Source of the DNA: Hypomesus transpacificus | Lineage: Eukaryota > Chordata > Actinopteri > Osmeriformes > Osmeridae | NCBI RefSeq assembly: GCF_021917145.1 | Contig: NC_061062.1 | Span: forward strand, 6,406,160 to 6,470,159 | Length of the DNA: 64,000 bases | Direction: 5' to 3' | In this document: positions 16,139 through 28,900 of the stretch, in pieces | Layout of the letters: each line of letters begins with the position of its first letter | Position numbering within the stretch: the stretch's first letter is position 1 | The notes under the pieces: generated by a model | Database searches by the model: none | Told to the model about the DNA's origin: nothing | The model's input: only the letters and a program-made list of their open reading frames with translations | Translations under genes and position numbers: made by a program

Positions 16139-19100
16139 ATGGAGGATGAAGATGGGACTTGTCTACTTGATGTTTTGTGGTGAGTGTGTGAGGAAGATGG
16201 GACCTAACGTGTGTTGTGTGTGTGGTAGAGAGGTACTTGTGTGTTTGAGGTCCACAGTGTGTGAGAGGTAGAGAGTGTATTGTGGTGTGTGTGTGAGGTA
16301 CAGAGTGTATTGTGGTGTGTGTGAGAGTACCCAGTATGCAGAAAAAGGTGGCTGGTTTGTAACAGCTCTTCTTCTGTCACAGCGATCCCCAGGCACTGAA
16401 CGACTTCCTCCACGGGACTCATGAGGTAAGGACATCCACAGGTCTCCCTCCATCAAGACCATCGTGAGACACACACACACACAAAACATTGCCTTCCACA
16501 CAGCCACAACCAGCACATGTATGTAGAGAGGAGGTGTTTGGTGAGGGAGCAGGGAGTACAGGTCCAGTACCAGTCATAGTTACTGAGTGCTGATTAGGAG
16601 CATGGTCCATCTAACCCTGGTTCTGCCCCCAGCTACAGGATGAAGACCTGCTGCTCAGCTCCTCCTCTGGGGAGCCCTCCCTGCTCACCGACGCCCCGGT
16701 GAGTCTGTCCGGTCCTCCAGCCAGGGTCACATCGGTGTCAAACTACGGTCACACCAGAGTCAAACTAGGGTGACACCAGGGTCGCAGGAACCTCTGGGGG
16801 TCTTGCTGTCTGCTACTCCCTGTTTGATGGTCTCCCTTTCTCCTTGTGTTCCTCCGTCTCTCTCCTCCAACCTTACTCCCCCCTTGCCCCTCACCCACAC
16901 TCCCCCTTCCTTTCCCCCTCATCCCTGACCCCCCCCCCCCCCCCTTAGAGCCCTGTCTCTCTATTGGCTGAGGACAGCACCTCCCAAGACACGCCCCCCC
17001 CTGGCTGTGTGGATCTGTCCTTCCTGGAGGAGGCTCTGCTGGCGTCCCCGGAGCCAGACGCCTCCCCAGGGGCCGCTGGGGGGGCAGCCCAGGCAGGGCG
17101 TGCCGAGGACGAGGAGGTGGCCTGTGACATCCTCCAGCAGAGTCTCCAGGAGGCTGACATCACAGAGCAGACCATGGCTCTGGAGGCGGGCCTGGATCCC
17201 CCTGGGGAGGGCCCGTCTCTGTATGCCCCCGGCCCCCTCGTCTCCCCTCCTGTCATGCCCTTCCTCCCTAAAGTGGTGCCCTTCCCCCCCGCCCTGCCCA
17301 GGGACACCCAGGCAGCGGTGGAGCCCCCCCAGCCCTCCCTGCTGGCCGTGGGGCCGGGCTGCCCCTCTCTGAAGCCCACCGCTCCTCAGCTCATGGGTCT
17401 CCTCCCTGGGAGCGTGTTCCCCGCCCCTCCCCCCGAACCCTCCTTCTCCCTGAGTCCTGTCCAGGACTCCAGCATGCTCCTCCAGAAGGCCCTCCCCGGC
17501 TTGACAGGGCGCCCCCTCATCGCCCCCAGCCTGAGGACCACCCCGGGCCCGGGAATCCTGCTCCAGAGGGGTCCCCTCCCCATCCAGCCCAAGCTGCCCA
17601 TCAGCATCCAGCCCCGGCTGGTACAGATCAGCCCCAAGCCTCCCGGGCACAAACCCTCCTCGGGTCTCACCTTTGTCCCTGGGACCACGTCTCCCAACAT
17701 CCTGCTGTCCCCTCCTCCGGGCCCCCATCTCCCCTCGCAGCCCCCACCCGGCCCCCAGCCCCCCAAGCCTGTCAGCCTGCAGCTCCTCAATCAGGGGGGC
17801 TCCTTCGTGCTGCAGCCCCAGGGCCTCTTTCAGGGCCAAGGCCAGTTCCTCCTCCCCAGCCAGGCCCCTGTCACCCTGTCCCAGCCTGTGGGGGCCCCTC
17901 GGTCCCTCCTCACACCTGGCCCCCAGGGCCCCCCCATCCAGGGCGTGTCCTCCTCGGCAGGCCACCTGGTTGACGGCTCCCAGATCCTGACCGTCCCCCA
18001 TCGCCACCTCAACTTCAGCCCCGTGTTCACCACGCCGTCCGGGCAGCTGACTCTGCGCCAGGGCGCCCTCCTCTCCGGCCCCTTGCAAATCCAGCCGGCA
18101 CCCCCTACAGTCTTCCAGATGCCGGCGCAGCTAGCGTCTGCCTACGCCCCAACGGGGCCAAGCCAGCGTGCCACACTGGTCCACAGCCCCGCCCTGGGGA
18201 ACCACATCACCCTGATCAACAGCTCCACCATGCTGCCCCCAGACCTCGCGTCCATCTCCATCCTCAACGGTGGCCCCGTGGTGCAGGGGCTGCCCTTTGC
18301 CACCCCAGCCCGGAGGGGGGCGGTCACGGAGGCCCAGCTGAGCCTGCAGCAGGCGTCTGTGGTTCTGCTCCCGGAGAGGCCGCCGCTGGAGGGAAGGAGA
18401 GGAACAGACGAGCGGGAGCAGCAGCGGGGCCAGGTGAGACCCTCCACACGTCCAGGTTGTGAGGAGGCAGAGACGAGGGGATGCTGAAAATAGAATGGGT
18501 TTATTTTGGAGACCCTTTCGTCCCAAATCTACGTATAGGGGGAGGAGCTTCTCTTGCCGGAAAACCTACACACAGGTGGTGATAATTGCTTTGTTGACTT
18601 TGTCCCGACAGTCAAACAGACACGTTCTCCAACACGCCGCTCCGCAGTCTGTGGTCCCAGGTCTCCAGCCCCCCTCCCCCCCTGTGGTCACCCTGCTGCC
18701 AGCCCCCCAGGCCAGCCCCCCGGGCCCCGACCCCCCACCTGTGGCGGCCCCCCTGCCCGAACTCATGCTGCCCCAGAGCGACAGGAAGCTGGAGGAGGTG
18801 CCCCTGGGGGCCCAGACCTTCATCCAGAACATTCTGCAGGTCTGTCTCTCCATCATGTTGACTACCTGTCAAGTGTAACTAAACACCAAAGCCAGGTCAA
18901 CTCCCATAGTTAATACTCACGCGCTGAGAAATTCATCAATGCTGGGCATAATTCCGACAAATCTTTGCAAAAGCTATTTTTGCTCAGAGTGGTTAAAAAC
19001 GTTTGAGGAAATTTCCTACAAATGAGAGCTTTTTCGAGGTAATCTGAAGTATGACGTTGTGGATGATAATTGGCCATGTTCACTTTGAGGGTTTGAAGAA

Positions 19101-22100
19101 ACCTTACATTTACACATTTACATTTAGTCATTTAGCAGACACTCTTATCCAGAGCGACTTACAGTAAGTACAGGGACATTCCCCCGAGGCAAGTAGGGTG
19201 AAGTGCCTTGCCCAAGGACACAACGTCATTTGGGAATCGAACTGGCAACCTTCAGATTACAAGCCCGATTCCCTAACCGCTCAGCCACCTGACTCCCTGA
19301 AACCTTGAAATACCCCACTCACATCTTTCTCTTTATTAAATATGAAAGGGCAGGCTAAGGCTGCCATTGAGGTGAGGTGGTACTCTGTCATGCTAAATCA
19401 AAACAAGCTGAAAGGATAACCTGCCTGTGCCATTTCCATGTGATGATTCTCTCCACCCCAGCAGAAGCATCTGTGTCCCAGCCCAGCAGCGGAGGCAGTC
19501 AGGGCTGCTCTGCCCATGGAGCCCGAGGAGCCTCACACCTCACCCGTGGCCAATCCGACAGAGGACCCGCCCCCCACGCCTTCACTCATTGGTGAGGCCT
19601 CCGGAGCCCTATCTGTCCTGACCAACCAGGAGCTGACCGAGGGACTGTCTGCGCTGAGCCACCCCTGTGGGATGACCTCTCCTCTGGGGTCTGAGAGCCA
19701 GGACCCAGCCGTGCTCTGCTCCCCCCTGGACCAGGCCCTGGACATCACCCCGCCCCCCAGCAGGGCTTCTCCAGCTGCTGGGGGGGGCAGCTCAACTCCC
19801 CAGGCCCGACTGGCCGAGTACAGCAGCCCCCTCGCTCCGGCCCCCAGCGTCTCCGGGCCTCTGGGACAGTTGGACCCCCCCTATATGTCTGTGGAGGGGG
19901 GGCCCCCTGCTGTCCAGCAGCACACACAAAACAGTGAGTGTGTCATGAGAAGCTCAAATGAATCCATCCCTCTGTAGATGTAAAACAACAGTTGCCGTTG
20001 CTTGGTTTGATTGGTTTAACTGAGTTTCTTATCTCTATGTTTCCCTCACCTAACTTCATTGTTACCACTGTTATCATCATCCTCATTTTCATCGTTGGCA
20101 TCATCTTACATGCCACCAGCTGCTATCTCGGACATGGAGGGTATAACCTTTAGTCTTGAAGTCCACCTGCCTTCCCCTCCACCCCAGCCCCCCAGACACC
20201 ACCTCCACCATCCCCTGGCCCAGGATCTGCAGTCAGGGATGAAGGTAAGAGACAGTCCTGAAGATGAACTGCATTCCCCTGATGTGTTTGTCCTAAAACG
20301 ATACCCTTGTAATGTCCTCCAGGTTCCAGGCCCTGCGGAGGAGAGGTGGGAGGAGATACTAACACCAGCCATGCGCAGACACAGGTAAAGAGAGGGGGGG
20401 GGGGGAGGGAGAGGAGGGAAAGGGGGGGAGGTGAAGCACGATAAGGTAAGTACATTTCTTCAAGATGATTTATGTGATAGTTGTGCTGATGTGTGGTGTG
20501 TGTGTGGTGGGGTGTGTGTGGTGTGGGGTGTGTGTGGGGTGTGTGTGGTGTGTGTGGGGTGTGTGTTCTCCCCAGGCTCCAGCAGCAGATGTTCTTGGAC
20601 CAGGAGGCGGTCCACAACCCCGCCCCTTGCATGCCCTTCTCCAGTCTAGAGGAAGCAATGAGAAACCTGCTCCCTTACCACACCTGTGCTGGGCTGGAGG
20701 CTGTACACACACACTTCAGCTCAGGTAAACCTGGAGCCTGTACGTATGTTTCACTATTGGTTCAGTCAATAGTGAGGAACCTCCATGTTAGCCATCACAA
20801 ACGATGTGAGTCATCACATCGTTTGACTCCTGTGTGTTTGACCTGCACTGTGTTACTCTGCAGTGGACGAGCGGTTTGATTCGGTGTCAGCGTTTCTCCT
20901 GAACCGCACCAAGGACATGGTCAACAAGTACAGGCAGCTACTGGTGGGGGAAGCCCAGGTTAGAACAGCTCACCAGCCCCCCCCCCCCCCCCCCCCCCCC
21001 CCTCATGAACCTTCTCCACTTGCTGGCTGTTTGTCAGCAAGACATTCACGACAACATTAAGCGCTATATATATATATATATATACACAAAATAATATAAT
21101 TTTTTATTGTACAACAATTAAAATTCTAAATTGCATTACCATCTTTGTCAGATCACTCATTAAATGCATAGATTCTGACATTTACATGCCATTCTTCAGA
21201 GGTTATTTGCAGCAACATAAAAAGTACATCAAGTTTAGGTATGTTTGTTTCATGTGAGTGTGTTGTCCCAGCAGGTGAGCCCATCTGCAGAGATGGTGAT
21301 GCTGGAGAGGCTGTTCCTCCAGGCGGAGCGCCTGGCGCTGGGAGAGGAGAGGAGGAGGGCCCGCAGAGACCCAGGTCAGACCCCACCCAGCCCTGACCCT
21401 GACCCAGCCTTGACCCTGACTCAGCCCCGACCCCTGACCCTGATCCTGACCCACCCCTGACCATGAGCCTGACATAGACCTTGACCCAGCCCTGACGCTG
21501 ACCCTTGACATTGCCCTGACCCCAACCCTGTCTTGATACTAAACCTGACCTGATCTTAACTCCAAGCCAGACTCTGAATTAACACTGAATCTGACCAGAA
21601 CCCTTACCTCAACCTAAATCCCACCATGATCCAAACCTAACCTATCTCACCCTAACCCAACCTAACCTATCCCACCCTAACCCACCCTAACCTTCTTATT
21701 ACAGAGTCCTTTCTGATGGACCTTTGTGCACCATCGTCCGCTCCCCCTTGTGCCTACACCCCCTCTCCCCACGTCCCCTCTGACAGCCCCCCATCCTCCC
21801 CTGCCTGGATGCGCCTGTCCACCCGCCCGCCCGGCCTCCGGACCTACCGCTCCAGCACCAGGGGGGGTCTGAGGCTCACCATCAAACATGAGTCCGGCTC
21901 CAGGAAGGTTGTCCTCAACTCCGCTTGCGACCCCTCGCGACGCTCCGCCCCCTCCGGCCTCAAACGGAACCACGCCGGGCAGCTGACCAATGGGAGCTTG
22001 ATCGTCAAGGAGCAGAGCCCTCACGGAACCAATGGGACACCCTGTCCTCTGCCCAGGGCGGGGATATCCAACGGCGCCCCGCCTCCGAACGCTGCTGAGG

Positions 22101-22465
22101 AGGTTGGGCATCCCGGACGGACGGAAGTGCGGACGGAAGTGCGGGGGCAAGCGGCGCCGCGAGTGACTCCCAACGCCCCTCCTCTGTCGGAGCGCCGCAC
22201 CGCCTGTGGGGCTCCGCCCCCTCCAGACTCCAGCGGCCCTACCCTAAAGAGCTACAACCCCCTACCCCGCCAGCCCCTGCCCGAGCCCCACCCGGCCGAG
22301 CGCCTCCCCCCAGAGGACCACATGCTCAGTGAACACCTGCAGAGTGCCATCGACAGCATCCTGGAGCTTCAGCGTCTACAGGGTCCTAGCGCCCCCACTC
22401 CCCGTAGCCAGCAAGCTCCCGCCCTGGACCAGGGGGTCACCAGCATCCTGGAGGGACACCTGTAG
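16139..22465 (+). CDS. bicra: BICRA-like (GLTSCR1 family) subunit of the ncBAF chromatin remodeller (complete, 12 coding exons, 1208 aa)
   Basis: GLTSCR1-family proteins define the non-canonical BAF (SWI/SNF) complex with BRD9. Exons: 16139-16179, 16383-16425, 16633-16698, 16949-18433, 18612-18839, 19462-19933, 20120-20244, 20323-20384, 20576-20724, 20864-20958, 21275-21374, 21705-22465; all phases close. Visible are an N-terminal signature (MEDEDGTCLLDV, DPQALNDFLHG), the conserved CDILQQSLQEADITEQ (about 109-124), a long Pro/Gln-rich low-complexity middle, and the GLTSCR1 domain at about 841-956 (LPYHTCAGLEAV, SVSAFLLNRTKDMVNKYRQL, VSPSAEMVMLERLF). The C-terminal block has LSEHLQSAIDSILELQ (about 1163-1178). 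RTYRSSTRGGLRLTIKHE and the EHLQSAIDSIL box match BICRA rather than BICRAL as I remember them. It is shorter than human BICRA (about 1560). The symbol marks the family. It could be an extra fish paralogue, given its 14q24-type neighbours. The exon 5 donor (GTCTGT) is weak. Confidence 0.88.
19104..19297 (-). repeat. tRNA-derived SINE, type A, in bicra intron 5
   Basis: Reverse copy from 'tacatttacacatttacat' to 'cagccacctgactccc', with the same internal landmarks as the other type A copies. Confidence 0.85.
20485..20565 (+). repeat. Degenerate TG repeat before bicra exon 9
   Basis: Runs of TGTGTGTGG end about 10 nt upstream of the acceptor at 20575. Confidence 0.85.
21375..21704. repeat. Degenerate CCCTGA/CCCTAA-type repeat filling bicra intron 11
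   Basis: The whole 330-bp intron is built from hexamer-like CCCTGA(C) units that drift to AACCTAACCTA and CACCCTAACC toward the acceptor. It resembles telomere-like sequence but is impure. Confidence 0.75.
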
Positions 22466-23142
22466 GAGGGGGGGGGGCTCTGGGAGGGGGGGGGGCTGGG
22501 AGACTCTGGGTTGCCAAGGGGGATAGGGGCACACGACAGCAGCACTATTTATGTCCTGTAGTTGTTAGATACTTCATTTGATGTACATATTTGTGGAAAA
22601 TCTATTTAAATAGGAGATATTTACAGTTTTAGTGGTAGTTTAAGGTCATCCACAGGTCAAAAGCAGAGCAGGTGTAACCTTCATCAGCATATAGTATATA
22701 AGTAATAGTAGGGTGAAGAAGGAGAGGGTTAGACTGAGATTATTCAATAGTTTTCTAGAGAATTCCGTTGAAATGTGAATGGTTTTGTTTTTTTGCCTTG
22801 CGCTAAGCCGCCAGGGTACTTACTTTGATCATCTGTGCCAACTGTGTTCAAGATGAGTGACGTCGATCAAGGGAAGGTGTGTGTGTGTGTGCGCCTGTGT
22901 GTGTGTTTCTTAATGTGACTATGTGTGCCTGGATGTGAGGGGCTAGGGAGTCTGAGGAGAGTTGAGATGGAGGGTGTCAGGGACGTCGCACTCTTCAAAC
23001 CTGACCCCCCCCTTCGGCTTGTCAGACCCCAAAGAGGTCATGTGACCTGCTCCATCCCGTATACACCAGCGAACGTTGTGTCTGCAGTCTCTGGAGCGCA
23101 GGAGCCTGTCCAACACAGCTCCTGGAGGAGGAAACCAAGAGG

Positions 23143-23242
23143 NNNNNNNNNNNNNNNNNNNNNNNNNNNNNNNNNNNNNNNNNNNNNNNNNNNNNNNNNN
23201 NNNNNNNNNNNNNNNNNNNNNNNNNNNNNNNNNNNNNNNNNN
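23143..23242. other. Assembly gap (100 N)
   Basis: Exactly 100 N. The same 11 bases, aaaccaagagg, end the left contig (23132-23142) and begin the right one (23243-23253). Confidence 1.
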
Positions 23243-25340
23243 AAACCAAGAGGGGGGAAACTCACAGACAAGGAGAGAGTTGACGTTCTGTCAATCATGC
23301 TGGAGGCCAACTGTGAACTCAATCTATAGTTTTCCATTTGGTTTCTGAGACAGGAAGAGCTCCTGTACATGTTAACCAGTAAGCAATAATGAGCATGGAG
23401 GAGAAGGGGGTGGGGTGGGGGTAAAGGGGGAGGATGAGTTTGGGAAGGGAGGATGGGAGAAGAGGGAGAGAAGGCAGGGAGTGGGCGGAGGCAAAGGGGA
23501 GAGAATTGTGTGTGTGGGGGGGGGGGGGGGGGAGGTTTGTCCTGCTAACACAGTTCATCTGCCCAGTACCAGGTCCTTTCTGTTCAACACATCTTTAAAC
23601 AGCCTTTGACCAAAAAACAAGAGGTAGCGCCAGTTTCACAGACACTCATGAAGGGTTGTACTCTTTGTAACATGCCTTGGTTCCATTTTTTTTAATGTTG
23701 ATTTGACAATCTCTTGAATGATCGGTAATTTACATGAAAACTAGACCGCTGATCCCACCTGGGTGTTTTAAGGACGACTGCTTGGTGTGAGTGTCAGCAC
23801 CTCCCACAGGAGCTACGGTGTGGGTAGTCAAGGAAGCACAACAGCCATGTGACTTCAACCGAGAAGATTTCACCATCTGGTTTAGCTTTAGTTCAGCTTT
23901 ATAACTTTAAGGGAACGCTAATTAACTCAACGTGTTGAAGCATTGCAATATGATAAGTATGTTTTTATGCGTGCGGTCATTCCTCCTTAATGACGTTGAG
24001 TCCATATGTGAACGCAACCTCAATGCATTGTCTTGTTGTTTTTGACTGTTTAGAAAGCATAGATACATCGATGAAATAGCGCTGAGCAAAAAGAGTTGGT
24101 GTTTCAGGGTTGAAACATTGTCCGTCCCCTCCGGTGTGACTGAAGGGTCGAGAGGGCGTGCGATATGCAGAAGCCTAATAAGCGGCGTTATGATCCCTGG
24201 CTGGTGATGCCAGGAAAACAGGAGTTTTGATGCAGTACTGACTTGTTGAGGGATTGAACCCACAGGTACGGACTGATTTTTTGAGATTTTGTTCCAGATG
24301 TTCCGTCCGTTCATCTGCTGTGTTTAACACTGAATTTGAATTTAAGAAATGTGCCCATGTTTGAACTTTACTGGTGTCTTGAGAATGTGGTCATGTCTGC
24401 ATGTTGAGCCATTTTGCATTTTTATGTTTATTTCATTCTTTTAGTTTGTATTTGAACTGTGAAAGCAGGACAGTGGAGCTCATGTTCTTCTAATTCAACA
24501 AGATCAAACCATTTGACTTCAGATTGTTCTAAAGCCAAAATCAAGAGGCCTTAATTCAGCAAAAACAGATTGTAAACAAACAAAAAAGTCATTACTGGTA
24601 AGAATCCTAGACTCCTTTGACCTGAAAGTTATGACGGTGATTCATATAATGTTAAGAACAGCTTTTGTACCCTTTTTACAGACTTATTTATTAAACTGTG
24701 ATTTTGTACAAAATAAAAAATATGAAAATGGTGAGACCCTTTTTTTCCTCCAGGAGATGCGTTTGAATGATGCTACCAATATGGCCGCTGATATCCTGGT
24801 CTGGTTCTGGGTGGTTCCATCCTCAAAATGTTTTCCTGCCTATACGGTTTTGACAAATCAACTAGGCAACAAACGACAAAAAAAAGGGAACAATATTAGA
24901 AACATGATCTTTATTTATGTAATTGACAATTTAAGGAAACAACAGCTTCAAGGGTTACACCTGGATAAATGTAAATAAATACAAAGCTGACAGTTTCTGA
25001 ACAATAAATAAATGTTATCATGCTGGAAAACATGGAAATCTCTCCCTTGCACATGGGTTGGGTTTCTTAAGGCCATCTTTCTAACCAACCGAGTGAGTGA
25101 TTCAGGTCATCAGGGTTGGCACTTGACTCTTGTTCAACATGGAGGACAGTGGAGTGGAATGGGATGAGGGTGGAGCAACGTTAGTCTCAGGTCCAGTCAG
25201 GTGGAGGAGACAAATTAGCACACGAGTGTCAGGAGGTGTCCCAACTGTAGAGACTGTCCAGGACGCTTACATACCGGGGTCAAGGAAGGTTCCGTTTGGC
25301 ATGGCAACTAGTCTGTCCAACACTTCACCTCCATCAACCT

Positions 25341-25492
25341 GAGTGACTGGTCACCATGACCCTATCTGGTCTGCTGCAGAGTGACTGGTCACCATGACCC
25401 TATCTGGTCTGCTGCAGAGTGACTGGTCACCAGGACGCGGTCTGGTCTGCTGCGGAGTGACTGGTCACCAGGACACGGTCTGGTCTGCTGTA
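25341..25492. repeat. 38-bp tandem repeat, 4 copies
   Basis: Each unit begins GAGTGACTGGTCACCA and ends TCTGGTCTGCTG. Units 3-4 share GACGCGG/GACACGG variants. Confidence 0.9.
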
Positions 25493-25989
25493 GAAGAGGC
25501 TGCTACTGTGTGCCAGAAGGGGACCTCAGAATATTGTTTACATTTTAAAATGACCTAAGATTCTTTGAGGAAAAAAAGTATTGATTTTTTTTTCTTTTTA
25601 CACAAACACAAATGCATAGAAATGAAGGCCGTTCACCTGCAGTTCAAAGTTAGAGATTTAAGAGCAGGTGTCAGCTTGTTTTAAAATACAATTTCCATAA
25701 ATTTGTGAAATCAATCTTCATTTTTTTGTTTTTTGTTTGTGATTTCCCTCCCCCCCATCCATTTCTATAAAAAAAAGGTCCATATGCAAGTGTTTTCTCC
25801 AGACAGCAGTGTCAAGTTAAGAGTTCTTGGTGGCATGTCTGGTATTCAGTTCATCATCAGGAGGCAGTTAGGTCACTCTCTTCAAGGCCTGGATGCCAGG
25901 CTGGCATCATGTTTGGCACAGTTCTGTGTGACACCCGTCTCACCTCGCCCACAGCGCCCTCTTCTGGTGCCTCCGGGCACAGCAGGGGC

Positions 25990-28900
25990 TCAGTTTAACT
26001 GGATGGGGAGGTCCTCTCCGTACTTCCGCAGGAACTTGTCGTGGTTGTGGTCGACGGCCCAGAGCGGCGGGAGGTGGCGAGGCTGCATGGCGGACAGGAA
26101 GTGTTGCCTCCAGCGGCGCTCCAGGTCCATCAGGCCCCGGAGGCCCCCCGCAGCATGCGCCCGCACCACCTTCAGCCCGTGGGCCACGTAGCTCTCGTTG
26201 AAGATCCTGGGGACAAAAGGACCAGGCGGGAGGTCAGGGCTCACATGTGGGATTGAGACGGTCAGCCACACAAACTCACTCCTCAGGGGTGAGTCACAAA
26301 GAAGTCTCAGGACCACACACACACACCTGGTCTCCAGGCCCGCGGCCTCCTGCAGTGCCTCCTCGCCGACCTCTCCCTCCTCGTTACCGTAGAAACCCCT
26401 TATGACGGCCCGCAGCTCGTCGCGCCGCGCCTCCGGGAGCCCCTCCCCCGCGGTCAGGAGAGCCCGGGCGGCGGAGCGCACGCGGCGCCGCTCCGAGTCC
26501 TCCAGCGTCCGCACGCCCTCCTCGCACCCCTGGGGGGCGCTGTGCTCCTCGGCCAGCTGCTGCTTCAGGAAGCCGTCGTAGACGTTGGACGCGGCGTGAC
26601 AGGAAGTGCACAGCAGCAGGATGTCATGGGAGTTGTGGTCCTTCATCTCGATGGGGAAATGGCGTCTGTATTCGTGCGGGACAATGTTCTTCCTGTGCGA
26701 ATGGATGAGGGCAATAGACAAAAAGTTACTGATGGGATGATAGAGGGGATGTGGCCTAAGGACAGTTGGAAACATGCAGGCAGAGTTCCTGATGTGTGGA
26801 TGGATAGCAGAGATGTGAGGATGAGGGCCAGACCTGATGTAGGAGTCTGCTTTGCCACAGACTACACACAGGTTCTCCTTGGCAGTCAGGTAGTAATCCT
26901 GCTGGGAGTCTGGCCGCCCCGACGGCTCAAACAGCAGACGCACGATGAAGGGGTCCTCACTGAGCAGCTCTGTCAAGGTCAGATTCAGGGAGTCACAATC
27001 AAAGAGTTAAAGAGTCAGATTCAGGGAGTCAGAGTCAAAGAGTTAAGAGTCAGATTGAGGAAGTCAAAGAGTTAAGAGTCGGGCAGCGGACGGTTTCATC
27101 TTTCTACCCTTCATTCCAACACATACCTTCCTAAATGCCCGAGGCCTAACTTCCTTCCTAAAACGGTTAGAGTTGGGAAGTGTACCTCCTATTCCTTTAT
27201 CAAGGTACCACTTGGCCTTCTTCTTGTCGCAGGTGCAGAGGGGTTGGCCATCTGGTGCGTGTAGGAAGCAGTTGTCATAGAGAGGAGACTTCCTGTGAGA
27301 TGCACCCAGCACACAAAGTACAACAATGAGGCTAACCCAGCCCAGATCTTACCTGGAGTATCCCAACAATAATAATAAAAAATCACTTGTCTGGCAGGGT
27401 ATAATCATAATAAAAACAATAATCTCCTCACCTGGCAGAGTAGCCCACTCCTAGTGGTTTCCTCTTGTTCTTGCGTGGGTCTGGAACTTGCTGGTCTCCA
27501 GACACTGGGCTCTCCACCGTAGGTTTCCTGCTGCGTCGTTTCCTCTCCCCTTCCTTGTCCTCCCCCTCTCCTCCGGCCCTGGCCCTGAAGGGCACGTCCA
27601 CCAGGCCTTGGCAGCGCCCCCACAGCTGGGTGTGGACACTGCCGTCGTCGTCCAAGGCCTGGACCTCGGAGCTGAGGCCCAGGAGGTGGAAGAACAGGGC
27701 GATGGAGACCTGGGCGTCCCGGGCAGCATAGGCCATCTAGGGTCAGCGAACCACCAATGTTTATCCGATGGCCCATCTAGGTTTTACTGGCCAGAATCAT
27801 CTGGTTTATACCTTTGGCTCGTCATGGTTGATTTTAAATGTGCTCTATGAATAAATGACTGGTGGACTGACTGGTAAGGGTCGAGGGCCAAGGGTCATAG
27901 CTACAGCAACCTGCTCCAGGATTGTTGCTATTGCTACCTGCTCCAGGGTGAGGGTGCTTAAGGGTTGCTGCTATGGCTACCTGCTCCAGTCATTGCTATG
28001 GCTACCTGCTCCAGTCATTGCTATAGCTACCTGCTCCAGTCATTGCTATGGCTACCTGCTCCAGTCATTGCTATAGCTACCTGCTCCAGGGTAAGGGCGC
28101 TGAGGGGGGGGGGGGCGCTGCTATAACTACCTGCTCCAGGGTGAGTCTGTCGGCCTCCCAGTCACTGCAGCGCAGCTCTAGAGATTTGTCCAGAGAGACG
28201 CTGAGGAGGTCGGCTGCCAGAGACTTCAGACTCAAGCCGTTGTTCAGCACCACCTGCCTGTGCACAAACACACCATATACAGATCTTTGTCCCTTCATGC
28301 ATCAGTATACATGCATCTCTAGCTGTTAGGTATGCACACACACACACAGAGAGCTGGCTTCAACTATGTCTCAACAGGGTCAAAGTGGTCTCCATCCATA
28401 AATCCACACACACAAACAGTACTTGAGCTGGCCGGATTAAGAGGCAGAACGTGGGCGTACTTCTGTCTCAAGGCGAGGTATCTCAGGTCCAGGGTGCAGC
28501 CCAGGGACAGGCCGTAGTCTCGGGTGAGTCGCTTGCCGTCCTCATAGCAGCCCACGCCCACCTTCAGGACCCGGGGGTCGCGAAGGACCTCCATGAGGCT
28601 GAGGGGCAGGGCCTGCTGACCGCCACGGAAGGGCTGCAGGCGCACCAGGACACAGCGGCCCGAGTAGGACGCCATCTGGAGGAGGGACACGGCCGAGGTG
28701 CGGCCCTTCACGGACACCTGGGGAGGGACGACAGGAGGGCAGGGCCAGTGTCAGGGTTAGAATCCCTCACAGAGCTGATTGGTTTCCTTGGCCTTTTCTG
28801 GAGGACATGCAAAAGGTATCCTTACGCCGTTGAACTTAACCCATTCGCAGTCCAGTCCCAGGACAGGGAAGAGAGCCAGGTCGCTCTGCAGCGAGGGCCA

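Larger units (their letters stand above)
22466..25989. other. Convergent 3' UTR interval between bicra and exd2
   Basis: No further coding exon is supported. AATAAA signals on + occur near 24710 and 25003, so the bicra 3' UTR may be up to 2.5 kb. TTTATT motifs (minus-strand signals) occur near 24910 for exd2. It contains the N gap, G-rich stretches at 23400-23532, and a 38-bp tandem repeat at 25341-25492. Confidence 0.45.

Noticed and set aside
16961-18088. 375-aa minus-strand ORF opposite bicra
   Set aside because: Mirror of the Pro/Gln-rich bicra exon 4; GC-rich antisense frames are often open.
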